In this document: positions 47,530 to 56,848 of the stretch, piece by piece
How the letters are laid out: each line of letters begins with the position of its first letter
How positions within the stretch are numbered: the stretch's first letter is position 1
NCBI RefSeq assembly: GCF_037572415.1
Contig: NZ_JBBHLB010000012.1
Span: forward strand, 30,902-94,901
Direction: 5' to 3'
Length of the DNA stretch: 64,000 nucleotides
DNA from: Flavonifractor porci
Lineage (GTDB): Bacteria; Bacillota; Clostridia; Oscillospirales; Oscillospiraceae
Program-made: the position numbers and the translations under genes
Notes under the pieces: generated by a model
Database searches by the model: none
Seen by the model: only the letters and a program-made list of their open reading frames with translations
Told to the model about the DNA's origin: nothing

Positions 47530-48716
47530 ACTACGACGAGATACTGTGTAAGCGCATCCAGGATGTGAAGCCCTCCGGCATCCGGCGCTTTTTTGACATT
47601 CTGGAGGAGATGAAGGACGCCATCTCCCTGGGTATCGGCGAGCCCGACTTCGTCACTCCCTGGCACATCCGGGACGCCGGCATCTACTCCCTGGAGAAGG
47701 GCTTTACCAAATATACCGGCAACGCCGGCATGGCGGAGCTGCGGCGGGAGATTGCCGCCTATCTGGCCCGCCGGTTCGACCTGCACTATGACTTTGCCAG
47801 CCAGATCGTAGTCACCGTAGGCGGCAGCGAGGCCATTGACCTTACTCTGCGCTGCCTGCTCAACCCCGGCGACGAGGTCATCGTGCCCGTGCCCTCTTTT
47901 GTGTGCTACGGGCCTCTGGCCTCCATGGCCGGCGGTACCCCGGTGTATGTGGAGCTGAAGGCGGAGAATGAGTTCCGTCTCACCCCCGAGCAGCTGAAGG
48001 CCGCCATTACCCCCCGTACCAAAGTACTGGTGCTGCCCTTCCCCTCCAACCCCACCGGCGGCATCATGGGCCGGGAGGACCTGGAGGCCATTGCCGAGGT
48101 GCTGCGGGGCACCAACATCATGGTGCTCTCCGACGAGATCTACGCCGAGCTCACCTACGGCCAGCACCATGTCTCCATGGCCAACCTGCCCGATATGTAC
48201 GACCGCACCATCGTGGTCAACGGCTTCTCCAAGAGTCATGCCATGACCGGCTGGCGAATGGGCTACGTCTGCGGGCCTGCCCCGGTCATCAAGCAGATGC
48301 TGAAGCTCCACCAGTTCGGCATCATGTCTGCTCCCACCGTCAGCCAGTACGCCGCCATTGAGGCCATGCGCAACGGCGACGGTGATATCGAGCATATGCG
48401 AGACGAGTACGACGGCCGCCGCCGCTATCTGGTGGAGGGCCTGCGCCGCATCGGCCTGCCCTGCTTTGAGCCCAGAGGGGCCTTCTATGTGTTCCCCGAC
48501 ATCCGGGGCACCGGTCTGACCTCTGACGAGTTCTGTGAGCGCTTCCTGATGGAGGAGAAGGTGGCCGTTATCGCTGGTTCCGCCTTCGGCCCCGGCGGCG
48601 AGGGCTTTGTCCGCTGCTGCTACGCCACCTCTATGAAGGACATTGCCGAGGCCCTGACCCGTTTGGATAACTTCCTGACCAACCTGAAGAAAAAGCAGGC
48701 CAGAGAGCAGGAATAA
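47526..48716 (+). CDS. Class I/II PLP aminotransferase
   Basis: 396 residues of the aspartate/aromatic aminotransferase fold. Signatures: SLGIGEPDF at the N terminus, VTVGGSEAIDL, PFPSNPTGG, LSDEIYAELTYG, and the PLP lysine in NGFSKSHAMTGWRMGY. It transfers amino groups between amino and 2-oxo acids; the substrate is not certain (an aspartate or branched/aromatic acid). ATG 47526 overlaps the regulator's stop. ThrH and DUF1015 follow on the same strand, suggesting serine/amino-acid use. Confidence 0.9.
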   Translation: MNYDEILCKRIQDVKPSGIRRFFDILEEMKDAISLGIGEPDFVTPWHIRDAGIYSLEKGFTKYTGNAGMAELRREIAAYLARRFDLHYDFASQIVVTVGGSEAIDLTLRCLLNPGDEVIVPVPSFVCYGPLASMAGGTPVYVELKAENEFRLTPEQLKAAITPRTKVLVLPFPSNPTGGIMGREDLEAIAEVLRGTNIMVLSDEIYAELTYGQHHVSMANLPDMYDRTIVVNGFSKSHAMTGWRMGYVCGPAPVIKQMLKLHQFGIMSAPTVSQYAAIEAMRNGDGDIEHMRDEYDGRRRYLVEGLRRIGLPCFEPRGAFYVFPDIRGTGLTSDEFCERFLMEEKVAVIAGSAFGPGGEGFVRCCYATSMKDIAEALTRLDNFLTNLKKKQAREQE

Positions 48717-48733
48717 GAAAAGGAGGAGAGGAT

Positions 48734-49336
48734 ATGTATATCACCTGTCTGGATATGGAGGGCGTTCTGGTCCCTGAGATCTGGATCGCTTTTTCCGAGG
48801 CTACCGGCATCCCCGAGCTGCGCCGTACCACCCGGGATGAGCCTGACTACAACAAGCTGATGCAGTTCCGCCTGGATATTCTGAAAGAGCATGGACTGGG
48901 CCTGAAGGAGATCCAGAACACCATTGCCACCATCGACCCCCTGCCCGGGGCCAAGGAATTTCTGGACGAGCTGCGCTCCTTCAGTCAGGTGATTATCCTC
49001 AGTGATACCTTTGAACAGTTTGCCCAGCCCCTGATGAAGAAGCTGGGCTGGCCCACCCTGATGTGCAACACCCTGGAGGTGGCCGCTGATGGAACCATCA
49101 CCGGCTTCCGGATGCGCTGCCCCCAGTCCAAGCTGACCACGGTGAAGGCCCTCCAGTCCATCGGCTACGAAACCATCGCCGCCGGGGATAGTTTCAACGA
49201 CCTGGGCATGATCCAGGCCAGCAAGGCGGGCTTCCTCTTTAAGAGCACCGAGCAGATCAAGGCCGATCATCCGGAGCTGCCCGCCTACGAGGAGTTCCCC
49301 GATCTGCTGGCCGCGATCCGGAGCGCGATGGACTGA
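48734..49336 (+). CDS. thrH: ThrH, phosphoserine phosphatase / homoserine phosphotransferase
   Basis: A 200-residue HAD phosphatase. Motif I is LDMEGVLVPEIW (nucleophile Asp and general acid Glu instead of Asp, as in ThrH), with ILSDTFEQFAQPLMKKLGWP (motif II, Ser) and AAGDSFNDLGM (motif IV). ThrH dephosphorylates phosphoserine and moves phosphate to homoserine. It is 17 bp after the aminotransferase, in an apparent serine or threonine metabolic run with DUF1015. Confidence 0.9.
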   Translation: MYITCLDMEGVLVPEIWIAFSEATGIPELRRTTRDEPDYNKLMQFRLDILKEHGLGLKEIQNTIATIDPLPGAKEFLDELRSFSQVIILSDTFEQFAQPLMKKLGWPTLMCNTLEVAADGTITGFRMRCPQSKLTTVKALQSIGYETIAAGDSFNDLGMIQASKAGFLFKSTEQIKADHPELPAYEEFPDLLAAIRSAMD

Positions 49337-49375
49337 GTACCACCCAAACTTCATGTCTGGAAGTGAGTGAGCAAT

Positions 49376-50650
49376 ATGCTGCGGCAATTTGAGGGACTGG
49401 CCTTCCGGCCGGCCGATATCCTGCTGCCCCGGAACTGTGAATACCGCAAGTGGTCGGTGGTGGCCTGCGATCAGTATACCTCCCAGCCGGACTACTGGCA
49501 GCGGGTGGAGGAGTATGTGGGCTCCGCCCCTTCCGCCCTGCGGCTCATCCTGCCGGAGAGCTGTCTGGACGGTCCCAATGTAGAGACCGATATTATGGAA
49601 GTCAACAACACCATGACCCGCTACCTGCGGGAGGAACGCTTTCAGGAGTTTCCCACCGCCCTCATCTATGTGGAGCGGCGGCTGGACAACCTGAAGGTGC
49701 GCCGGGGCCTGGTGGGCATGGTGGATCTGGAGCAGTACGACTATGAGCCCGGTTCCGGCGCTGCCGTCCGGGCCACCGAGGGTACCGTTATGCCCCGCAT
49801 TCCGCCCCGGGTGGCGGTGCGGAAGAACGCCCCCCTGGAGCTGCCTCACGCCATGTTGCTGACCGACGATCCTCAGAAAACGGTCATCGAGCCTCTGGCC
49901 CAGCGGAAAGACAGGATGCAGATGGTGTATGACTTTGATCTGATGGAGCGCGGGGGACACATCACCGGCTGGCTGCTGGATGAGGAGAGTGTGGCCATGG
50001 TGGCCCATGCCCTGTCTGCTCTGGCTGATCCCGCCGCCTTCCGGGCCAAATACGGCGCGGAGAAGGTCATGGCATTCGCCGTGGGTGACGGCAACCACTC
50101 CCTGGCCACGGCCAAGGAGTGCTATGAGCGTCAGAAACGACTGACCCCCAAGGAGCAGTGGGACCGCCTGCCTGCCCGCTTTGCCCTGTGCGAGCTGGTG
50201 AACCTCCACGATCCGGCCCTGGAATTTGAGGCCATCCACCGTGTACTCTTCGGCGTGGAGCCGGAGCAGGTGGTGGATGCACTGGTAAAGAACTTCCCCG
50301 GCGCTTTCCAGGGGGAGGGGGAGGGCCATGTCCTCCGCTATGTCCACGCAGGCGGGCAGGGCGCGGTTACCGTGCCCAACCCCACCGCCCAGATGGCGGT
50401 GGGCACCCTTCAGCCCTTCCTGGATGCCTATGTGAAGGAACAGGGGGGACGTATCGATTACATCCACGGGGCCGATGTGGCTCGTACCCTGGCGGCCCGG
50501 CCGGGCAATCTGGCTTTCCTGCTGCCCGCCATGGGGAAGGATCAGCTGTTCCCCACTGTGATCCACGACGGGGCCCTGCCCCGCAAGACCTTCTCTATGG
50601 GCGAGGCCCACGACAAGCGCTTTTATCTGGAGGCGCGCAAGATCCGATAA
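49376..50650 (+). CDS. DUF1015-family protein
   Basis: 424 residues starting MLRQFEGLAFRPADILLPRN, with VACDQYTSQPDYW near residue 35 and FAVGDGNHSLATAKECYE around 225, and a C-terminal DIRF-like segment. DUF1015 proteins are often encoded with serine-synthesis genes and their reaction is unknown. ATG 49376 is preferred over GTG 49367. It follows thrH by 39 bp and is just upstream of ispE. Confidence 0.8.
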   Translation: MLRQFEGLAFRPADILLPRNCEYRKWSVVACDQYTSQPDYWQRVEEYVGSAPSALRLILPESCLDGPNVETDIMEVNNTMTRYLREERFQEFPTALIYVERRLDNLKVRRGLVGMVDLEQYDYEPGSGAAVRATEGTVMPRIPPRVAVRKNAPLELPHAMLLTDDPQKTVIEPLAQRKDRMQMVYDFDLMERGGHITGWLLDEESVAMVAHALSALADPAAFRAKYGAEKVMAFAVGDGNHSLATAKECYERQKRLTPKEQWDRLPARFALCELVNLHDPALEFEAIHRVLFGVEPEQVVDALVKNFPGAFQGEGEGHVLRYVHAGGQGAVTVPNPTAQMAVGTLQPFLDAYVKEQGGRIDYIHGADVARTLAARPGNLAFLLPAMGKDQLFPTVIHDGALPRKTFSMGEAHDKRFYLEARKIR

Positions 50651-50661
50651 GGAGGAGTCTC

Positions 50662-51543
50662 ATGGCAGTCCTGGAGGTCAAGGCCTATGCCAAACTGAAT
50701 CTGTCCCTGGATGTGCTGGGGAAACGCCCCGATGGCTATCACGATATGCGCATGGTGATGCAGACGGTAGGCCTTACCGACACTCTCCGTCTGGAGACCG
50801 GTACCGGGCAGCCTCTGCGCATGGAGAGCAACCTGGGCTTTTTGCCGGCGGACGAGAGCAATCTGGCCGCCGCCGCCGCCCTGCGGCTGTGCGAAGCGGC
50901 GGGGGTGGACCACGGCGGGCTGTCCATCAAGCTGGACAAGACCATCCCGGTGTGTGCCGGCATGGCGGGCGGCAGCGCCGACGCCGCCGCCGTGCTCCGG
51001 GGGCTGAACAAGCTGCTGGGCCTGGGCCTCTCCGGGGAGCGTCTGGAGGAGATCGGAGCCCTGGTGGGCTCTGATGTGCCTTACTGCGTCCGGGGAACCA
51101 CCGCCCTGGCGGAGGGCAGGGGAGAGGTGCTCACCGATCTGCCCCCTCTGCCGTCCTGTCTGGTGGTGCTGTGCAAGCCGACGTTTTCAGTGTCCACGCC
51201 GGAGCTGTTCCGTACGTTGGACGGCTGCCGGATTCGCCGGCGGCCCGATACCGCCGGATTGATTGCGGCGCTGAAGGGCGGCGATCTGCCCGGAGTAGCC
51301 CGGCGGATGTATAACGTCTTTGAGGACGCTCTGCCCAGCCGCCGTGCTCAGGAGATCGATTCCATCAAAAATGTCATGATCCAGCATGGAGCCCTGGGCT
51401 CCTCCATGAGCGGCACCGGCCCCACTGTGTTTGGCCTCTTTGATGATGAGGAACGGGCCCAAAGCGCTTTTAATGCGCTGAAGGAGCAGTACCAGGAGAC
51501 GTTTCTGGCCCAGACTGTGGAAAATCTACTGGAACAGGTATAA
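50662..51543 (+). CDS. ispE: IspE, 4-diphosphocytidyl-methylerythritol kinase
   Basis: A 293-residue GHMP kinase of the methylerythritol-phosphate isoprenoid route that phosphorylates CDP-ME. N-terminal AYAKLNLSLDVLGKRPDGYHDM, PVCAGMAGGSADAAAVLRGLN (ATP loop) and GSSMSGTGPTVFG (GHMP motif 3) are present. It is 11 bp after DUF1015, with AAGGAGG. The stop region also carries a SigmaF-like promoter for spoIIR. Confidence 0.95.
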   Translation: MAVLEVKAYAKLNLSLDVLGKRPDGYHDMRMVMQTVGLTDTLRLETGTGQPLRMESNLGFLPADESNLAAAAALRLCEAAGVDHGGLSIKLDKTIPVCAGMAGGSADAAAVLRGLNKLLGLGLSGERLEEIGALVGSDVPYCVRGTTALAEGRGEVLTDLPPLPSCLVVLCKPTFSVSTPELFRTLDGCRIRRRPDTAGLIAALKGGDLPGVARRMYNVFEDALPSRRAQEIDSIKNVMIQHGALGSSMSGTGPTVFGLFDDEERAQSAFNALKEQYQETFLAQTVENLLEQV

Positions 51544-51566
51544 AATCGAAAATCACCGTCCACAAT
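51538..51566 (+). promoter_or_regulatory. SigmaF-type promoter of spoIIR
   Basis: GTATA (51538-51542), exactly 15 nt, then GTCCACAAT (51558-51566), matching the SigmaF pattern GYATA-N15-GGNNANANT except for one base in the -10. It covers the ispE stop codon and lies 32-60 nt before the spoIIR start. SigmaF transcribes spoIIR in B. subtilis, so this fits. Confidence 0.65.
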
Positions 51567-51596
51567 GGAGACAAACCAATGTGGACGGTGATTTTT
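51549..51596 (+). terminator. Terminator of ispE, overlapping the spoIIR leader
   Basis: AAAATCACCGTCCACA (51549-51564) pairs with TGTGGACGGTGATTTT (51580-51595), followed by T; the spoIIR ATG is at 51598. The stem covers the region where a ribosome site for spoIIR would be. A transcript starting at the SigmaF-type promoter (near 51573) would lack the 5' arm, so the fold would not hide that site. Confidence 0.85.
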
Positions 51597-51597
51597 T

Positions 51598-52230
51598 ATG
51601 AAACAGAGCAAGACCCTGCGGCGATGGGAATTGGCTCTTTTGCTGGGTGTGGCCATTGCGGCTCTGGCAGGGGTCTGGCTGGACCGGAGTCAGGCGGCCC
51701 TGTCCGACCAGGTGATCCGGCTGCACGTGCTGGCCAACTCCGACTCGGAGGCTGACCAGGCCCTGAAGCTGAAAGTGCGGGACCGGGTGCTGGGCGCGGC
51801 ATCTGATTACTTTGTGCCTGGTGCCACCTTGGAAGAGACCAGAGAGGTCCTGACAGAGCATTTGGCCGACATAGCAGCCGCCGGAGCAGCTCAGGTGGCC
51901 GAGGAGGGGTACCAGTATCCGGTGACGGTCTCCCTGGAGGACAACTACTGGTTTCCCACCAAGCAGTACACAGACTTTGCCCTGCCCGCCGGAGAGTATA
52001 CTGCCTTGCGGGTGGTGATCGGCGAAGGAGAGGGCCAGAACTGGTGGTGCGTGGTATTTCCGCCTCTGTGCCTGGGCTCGGTTAGCCAGACGGCCGCCCA
52101 GACAGCCCTCAGCGACGGCTTTACTCAGGACCAGGTGTCTCTCATCACCGGAGAGGATGAGGGATATGTAGTAAAGTTCAAGGCCATTGAGCTGTGGGAA
52201 GGCTTCCAGCACTGGATCACAGGCAGATAA
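51598..52230 (+). CDS. spoIIR: SpoIIR, stage II sporulation protein R
   Basis: 210 residues with an N-terminal signal/anchor (ELALLLGVAIAALAGVWL) and the family core VIRLHVLANSDSEADQALK, then LKVRDRVL and DNYWFPTKQYTDFALPAGEY. In the forespore it is secreted into the intermembrane space and triggers SpoIIGA to process pro-SigmaE, switching on the mother-cell programme. The start is ATG 51598; no strong ribosome site is seen (GGTG at 51587-51590). It shows that an early sporulation signal is present beside the split sigG locus. Confidence 0.93.
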   Translation: MKQSKTLRRWELALLLGVAIAALAGVWLDRSQAALSDQVIRLHVLANSDSEADQALKLKVRDRVLGAASDYFVPGATLEETREVLTEHLADIAAAGAAQVAEEGYQYPVTVSLEDNYWFPTKQYTDFALPAGEYTALRVVIGEGEGQNWWCVVFPPLCLGSVSQTAAQTALSDGFTQDQVSLITGEDEGYVVKFKAIELWEGFQHWITGR

Positions 52231-52266
52231 AAAACAGGCCCGGCTTTATAGCTGGGCCTGTTTTTT
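52230..52266 (+). terminator. Terminator after spoIIR
   Basis: AAAACAGGCCCGGC pairs with GCTGGGCCTGTTTT (G-U tolerated) with a short loop, followed by TT. Confidence 0.85.
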
Positions 52267-52277
52267 GTGTGTGGAAA

Positions 52278-53594
52278 TCAGCCGATGCCGCCGTAGTAGA
52301 TACCCAGAGCCCATACCGCCGCCGCCACCAGTACGTAGAAACGGGCGGTGACGGTAAAGAATTTGCCGGGACGGCCCTTTCCACCCAGAGCCAGCTCGTC
52401 CTTGATGGTGTCCATCCGCAGGACAAAGTAGAGGAACACAGCTACCAGCAGAGCGCCGAAGGGGGAGACATAGATGGTGATCAGGTCCATCCAGCTGCCC
52501 ATGCCGGCCAGGGACTCCCGGAACAGGCCGGGCACAAAGGTCACCACACCCACGATCAGGGTGGCGGTCCGCCGGGAAAGCTTGACGGTGGAACTGAGAG
52601 CCTCGCCGCAGGCCTCCAGCATATTCATGAGGGAGGTAATGCCGGCAAAAAATACAGACACGAAGAAGAACAGGGCGAAGATCTGCCCGCCGGGCATTTG
52701 CCCAAAGACCTGGGGCAGGGTGACGAACATGAGAGAGGGGCCGCTGGTGGGGTCGATGCCGAAGGCAAAGACGGCGGGGATGATGGCAAAGCCCGCCAGC
52801 AGAGCGGCCAGGGTGTCCAGCAGGGCGGTCATGCCCGCATGGCGCAGGATGCTCTCGTCCTTCTTCATGTAGCTGCCGTAGATCAGCATACCGGCGCCGT
52901 TGATGGACAGGGAGAAGAAGGCCTGTCCCATGGCCATGACCCAGGTTTCCGGCTTGAGCAGGTAGCTCCAGTCGGGCTGGAGCAGGTAGAGGTAGCCCTC
53001 CGCCGCACCGGGAAGGAAGGCCACACGGACGGCGATAATGAGAAACAGAATAAAGAAGGCGGGCATCATGAACTTGCTCAGCTTCTCAATGCCGGAGGCA
53101 ACGCCAAAAATCAGAATGACCACCGTAAAGACCACCGCGATCAGATGCCAGGGAATGGAGCCAAAGTTCACAGCCAGCGTGTCAAAGAAGCCCTGTGCAT
53201 CGCTGTTCAGGATCGCGCCGGTGGCAGCCCCGATGGAATACCGCAGGACCCAGCCCACCACCACCGAGTAGCCGATGGCGATGCCCAGCACGCCCAACAG
53301 AGGAATGATACCCAGCAGTTTGCCGCCCTTCTTGCCCCGGGATTTCATGACATAATCCAGAGAGCCCATGGCGCCGGTGCCGGTGAGCCGGCCCAGGGCA
53401 AACTCGCCGGACAGGCCCACATAGCTGAACAGGGCCACAAAGATGAAATAGGGGACCAGGAAGGCGCCGCCGCCGTACTGTCCCACCCGATAGGGGAAAA
53501 GCCAGATGTTGCCCATGCCAACGGCAGAACCTACCGCCGCCAGGACAAAGCCCAGGGAACTGGTAAACTTACCCCCGGATTTGTTGTGTTCCAT
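52278..53594 (-). CDS. Sodium-dependent NSS/SLC6-family transporter
   Basis: 438 residues, about twelve membrane segments. The N-terminal GFVLAAVGSAVGMGNIWLFPY is the conserved TM1 with the unwound sodium/substrate site (GNIWLFP), and AFFSLSINGAGM (TM6) is present. It co-imports an amino acid with Na+; the substrate is unknown, and neighbours do not help. It directly follows (0 bp) the GNAT gene stop on the minus strand. Confidence 0.92.
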   Translation of the reverse strand: MEHNKSGGKFTSSLGFVLAAVGSAVGMGNIWLFPYRVGQYGGGAFLVPYFIFVALFSYVGLSGEFALGRLTGTGAMGSLDYVMKSRGKKGGKLLGIIPLLGVLGIAIGYSVVVGWVLRYSIGAATGAILNSDAQGFFDTLAVNFGSIPWHLIAVVFTVVILIFGVASGIEKLSKFMMPAFFILFLIIAVRVAFLPGAAEGYLYLLQPDWSYLLKPETWVMAMGQAFFSLSINGAGMLIYGSYMKKDESILRHAGMTALLDTLAALLAGFAIIPAVFAFGIDPTSGPSLMFVTLPQVFGQMPGGQIFALFFFVSVFFAGITSLMNMLEACGEALSSTVKLSRRTATLIVGVVTFVPGLFRESLAGMGSWMDLITIYVSPFGALLVAVFLYFVLRMDTIKDELALGGKGRPGKFFTVTARFYVLVAAAVWALGIYYGGIG

Positions 53595-54155
53595 TCAGAG
53601 ATCCTCCTCTTCATTTCTGCGTACCATGTGGATGTGGTCCTCCCATACCCCGTTGATTTTGAGGTAGCGTTTGGCCAGTCCCTCCTCCTCAAAGCCGGCT
53701 CTGGCTGCCGCCCGGCGGGAGGGAAGATTGCGGGGCATGATGTTCGCCTCCACCCGGTGAAGTCCCAGGTTGTGGAAACCCCACTCGGTCAGAGCGGAGA
53801 TGGCCTCGGCGCCGTAACCCTGTCCCCAGAGAGTGTGATCCAGCTTGTAGGAGATGAAGCAGGACTGGAAAGCCCCGCGCACGATCTCGTTGAGCCCGGC
53901 CAGCCCGATGATTTTACCGGGATGCCGGGGCTGGACCAGCAGGAAGCGGAAACAGCGGCCCGCCTCTGCCTGCTCCAGGTCAAAGGACAGACGCTCCGCC
54001 TGACCCTCTGCCGTAAAGAATTCCTCGGGCTGGACTGGGTCAAAGGGGGCAAAAGCCGCCCGGTTCCGCCGGTAGAACGCTGCCGCCGGATCTGCCAGCG
54101 CCGGATCGCAGGCCAGAAATCCCAGCCTGGGGGAACGAAAAACAAAACGGCGCAT
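53595..54155 (-). CDS. GNAT N-acetyltransferase, RimJ/RimL type
   Basis: 186 residues of the ribosomal-protein-alanine acetyltransferase group: N-terminal RSPRLGFLACD, the acetyl-CoA site LWGQGYGAEAI and FHNLGLHRVEANIMPRNLPS. It acetylates an amine; the acceptor is unknown. Start 54155 follows GGGAGAGG. Co-transcribed with the downstream NSS transporter, stop and start adjoining. An extended -10 (TGATATAAT, 54194-54199) lies upstream. Confidence 0.85.
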   Translation of the reverse strand: MRRFVFRSPRLGFLACDPALADPAAAFYRRNRAAFAPFDPVQPEEFFTAEGQAERLSFDLEQAEAGRCFRFLLVQPRHPGKIIGLAGLNEIVRGAFQSCFISYKLDHTLWGQGYGAEAISALTEWGFHNLGLHRVEANIMPRNLPSRRAAARAGFEEEGLAKRYLKINGVWEDHIHMVRRNEEEDL

Positions 54156-54280
54156 CCCAATCCTCTCCCTTCCATACACTGCACGCGAGGCACATTATAT
54201 CATATCCTGGGGACTTTTGCACTATAAAGTTATAGCACTTTAAAGAGTGTATCGCAGGAAAAAGAATCCCCGGGGGGTGG

Positions 54281-54309
54281 TTGACCTGGAAGCCGCTTTT
54301 CGATACAAT
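54281..54309 (+). promoter_or_regulatory. Promoter of the UvrD/PcrA helicase gene
   Basis: TTGACC (54281-54286), a 17-bp spacer, and TACAAT (54304-54309). The ~70-nt leader contains GAGCCG/CGGCTC (54327-54353). Confidence 0.75.
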
Positions 54310-54379
54310 AGAAGCACCAAAAAAGGGAGCCGTCCGTCTGTGGGCGGCTCTCCCATTGCCAAGGAGACAGGAAAACGCT

Positions 54380-56812
54380 ATGTTGAATACCCAAGAGGAA
54401 CTGCGCTTTTGCAAAGCCCGGCGGGCCGCCATTGAACTGGAGTTTGAAAATCTGAATCCGGAACAGCGGAAAGCCGCCCTGGCTACCGAAGGTCCCCTGC
54501 TGCTGCTGGCAGGAGCGGGCAGCGGAAAGACCACGGTGCTCATCCACCGTATTGCCAACCTGATGAAGTACGGCCGGGGCGCCGATTCCGACGAGGTGCC
54601 TGCCTGGGTGAGGCCGGAGGATCTGGCTTTTCTGGAAGATTACGTGGCTCATCCCGGTCCGGAGAAGAAGGGGGAGCAGGAACGGCTGTGCCGCATGGAC
54701 CCGGCCGTGCCCTGGTCTATCCTTGCCATCACCTTTACCAATAAGGCCGCCGGGGAGTTGAAAGAGCGGCTGGAGCGGATGCTGGGCCCCGCCGCCAACG
54801 ATGTGTGGGCCTCCACCTTCCACTCCGCCTGTGTGCGTATCCTGCGGCGGGACATCGACCGGCTGGGATTTACCAGTTCCTTCACCATTTATGACACCGC
54901 CGACTCCGAGCGGGTCATTAAGGATATTGTGAAGGACTTCAACCTGGACGACAAGACCTTCTCCGCCCGCACGGTGCTGGGCTACCTGTCCCGGGCCAAG
55001 GACGCTATGCTGTCCGGGGCGGACTATCTGACCCAGTGCGAGAAGGCGGGAGACTTCCGGCTGGTGAAGATGGCCAAGATCTATGTGGAGTACGAGCGGC
55101 GGCTGAAGGAAGCCAACGCCCTGGATTTCGATGACATCATTCTGGACACGGTGCGTCTGCTCCAGCGGTTTGAGGAGGTGCGGACCTACTACCAGAAGAA
55201 GTTCCGCTACGTCCTCATCGACGAGTATCAGGATACCAACAACCTGCAGTATCAGCTGGCCGCCACTCTGGCGGGAGGTTATGAGAACATCTGCGTGGTG
55301 GGCGACGATGACCAGTCCATTTACCGTTTCCGGGGCGCCACCATTGAAAACATTCTCTCCTTTGAGAATCAGTACAAGGGGGCCAGGGTAATCCGGCTGG
55401 AGCAGAACTACCGCTCCACCAAGAACATTCTGGAGGCCTCCAACGCGGTCATCAAGAACAACGAGGGCCGCAAGGGCAAAGAGCTGTGGACCCAGCACGA
55501 AGAGGGCGAGAAGATTCAGTGCTATACCGCCATGAACGAGCACGACGAGGCCCAGTATGTAGCGGCCCAGATCCTGGCGGGCTTTTCCGCCGGGCGGGGC
55601 TGGAGAGATCACGCGGTGCTCTACCGCATGAACGCCCAGTCCAACCAGATTGAGCAGGCTTTTAAGCGTAACGGTATTCCCTACCGCATCATCGGCGGCA
55701 TCCGGTTCTTTGACCGTGCCGAGGTCAAGGATATGCTGGCCTACCTGAGCGCCGTGAACAACCCCGGCGACGATCTGCGGCTCTCCCGTATCATCAACAA
55801 TCCGCCCCGGGGTATTGGCGCCACCACCGTGGACCGGGCTCAGAACATTGCCCAGACTGAGGGCAGATCCCTGTGGGAGGTCATCAGCCACGCCAAGGAT
55901 TGGCCGGAGCTGCAGAAAGCGGCTCCCAAGCTGGGCCAGTTTGTGGAACTGATGGACGATCTGCGGAAGCTGTCCCGGGAGCTGCCTCTGCCCGCCTTCT
56001 ACGAAGAGGTGGTGGAGCGCACCGGCTATGCCGTTATGCTGGAACAGAAAAAGACCATTGAGGACCGCACCCGACTGGAAAATGTGCGGGAGCTGGCCAC
56101 CTCTATCCAGAATTACCTGGACAACGTAGTGGAGGAGCCCTCCCTGGCGGGCTTTTTGGATGAGATCGCCCTGTATACCGACCTGGACAGCCACGATCCC
56201 AGCGAGGACTGTGTGGTCATGATGACCATGCACTCCGCCAAGGGCCTGGAGTTCCCGGTGGTCTTTGTGATAGGCGTGGAAGAGGGCATCTTCCCTGGTA
56301 TCCGTGCTATTGGCGAGCCGGATGAGATGGAGGAGGAGCGGCGGCTGTGCTACGTGGCTATGACCCGGGCCAAGGAAAAGCTGTATATGACCTGCGCCTC
56401 CCAGCGTATGCTCTTCGGCCGCACCAACTCCAACCGTCCCTCCCGGTTTTTGGGGGAGATCCCTCCGGAACTGGTGGAGAAGTCCGGCCGCCTGCCCTAC
56501 GGCGAGCGGGGTGAGGGGGAGCGGCCTGCCCGCAAGACCACGCCGGTGCGCCGTACCTTCGACCACGGATTCTCCCTGGGCCATACGGCTCCGGCGGCCC
56601 AGCCCGCTGCGGCGCCTGCGGCAAGACAGGCCGCTCCGTCCGGCGGAGCCTTCCGCATGGGCGATACGGTGCGGCACAAGGCCTTTGGTCAGGGCCTGAT
56701 CACCAAGGTGACCCCCATGGGCGGCGACGCTCTGGTGGAGATCGCCTTCGACAGCGTGGGCACTAAAAAGCTGATGCTGAAATCCGCTTCCCAGTATATG
56801 GACAAGGTATAA
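54380..56812 (+). CDS. pcrA: UvrD/PcrA-type DNA helicase
   Basis: An 810-residue SF1A helicase. Motifs: AGAGSGKTTVLIHR (Walker A, about 45), DEYQDTN (Walker B, about 280), VGDDDQSIYRFRGA (III), EQNYRS (IV), MTMHSAKGLEFP (V) and VAMTRAKEKL (VI); a C-terminal tail ends with the basic GDTVRHKAFGQGLI and then VTPMGGDALVEIAF segment typical of PcrA. It unwinds DNA 3'-5' in repair and replication. Start 54380 has AAGGAG at 54361. An insertion of about 30 residues after the first helicase motif is present, not rare in clostridia. Confidence 0.93.
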   Translation: MLNTQEELRFCKARRAAIELEFENLNPEQRKAALATEGPLLLLAGAGSGKTTVLIHRIANLMKYGRGADSDEVPAWVRPEDLAFLEDYVAHPGPEKKGEQERLCRMDPAVPWSILAITFTNKAAGELKERLERMLGPAANDVWASTFHSACVRILRRDIDRLGFTSSFTIYDTADSERVIKDIVKDFNLDDKTFSARTVLGYLSRAKDAMLSGADYLTQCEKAGDFRLVKMAKIYVEYERRLKEANALDFDDIILDTVRLLQRFEEVRTYYQKKFRYVLIDEYQDTNNLQYQLAATLAGGYENICVVGDDDQSIYRFRGATIENILSFENQYKGARVIRLEQNYRSTKNILEASNAVIKNNEGRKGKELWTQHEEGEKIQCYTAMNEHDEAQYVAAQILAGFSAGRGWRDHAVLYRMNAQSNQIEQAFKRNGIPYRIIGGIRFFDRAEVKDMLAYLSAVNNPGDDLRLSRIINNPPRGIGATTVDRAQNIAQTEGRSLWEVISHAKDWPELQKAAPKLGQFVELMDDLRKLSRELPLPAFYEEVVERTGYAVMLEQKKTIEDRTRLENVRELATSIQNYLDNVVEEPSLAGFLDEIALYTDLDSHDPSEDCVVMMTMHSAKGLEFPVVFVIGVEEGIFPGIRAIGEPDEMEEERRLCYVAMTRAKEKLYMTCASQRMLFGRTNSNRPSRFLGEIPPELVEKSGRLPYGERGEGERPARKTTPVRRTFDHGFSLGHTAPAAQPAAAPAARQAAPSGGAFRMGDTVRHKAFGQGLITKVTPMGGDALVEIAFDSVGTKKLMLKSASQYMDKV

Positions 56813-56817
56813 GAAAA

Positions 56818-56841
56818 CCGGGCCGCCGGAAGGCGGCCCGG
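56818..56841. terminator. Hairpin between convergent helicase and HAD genes
   Basis: CCGGGCCGCC (56818-56827) pairs with GGCGGCCCGG (56832-56841) with a GGAA loop; U-tract weak on the plus strand. Confidence 0.65.
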
Positions 56842-56848
56842 AGAAATG

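Noticed and set aside
52194..54227. A 677-codon plus-strand open frame over the NSS and GNAT genes
   Set aside because: Low-complexity His/Gln/Gly-rich translation; the minus-strand genes have domains, ribosome sites and adjoining ends.
54230..56677. An 815-codon minus-strand open frame over the helicase gene
   Set aside because: Shadow of the helicase; no ribosome site or motif.
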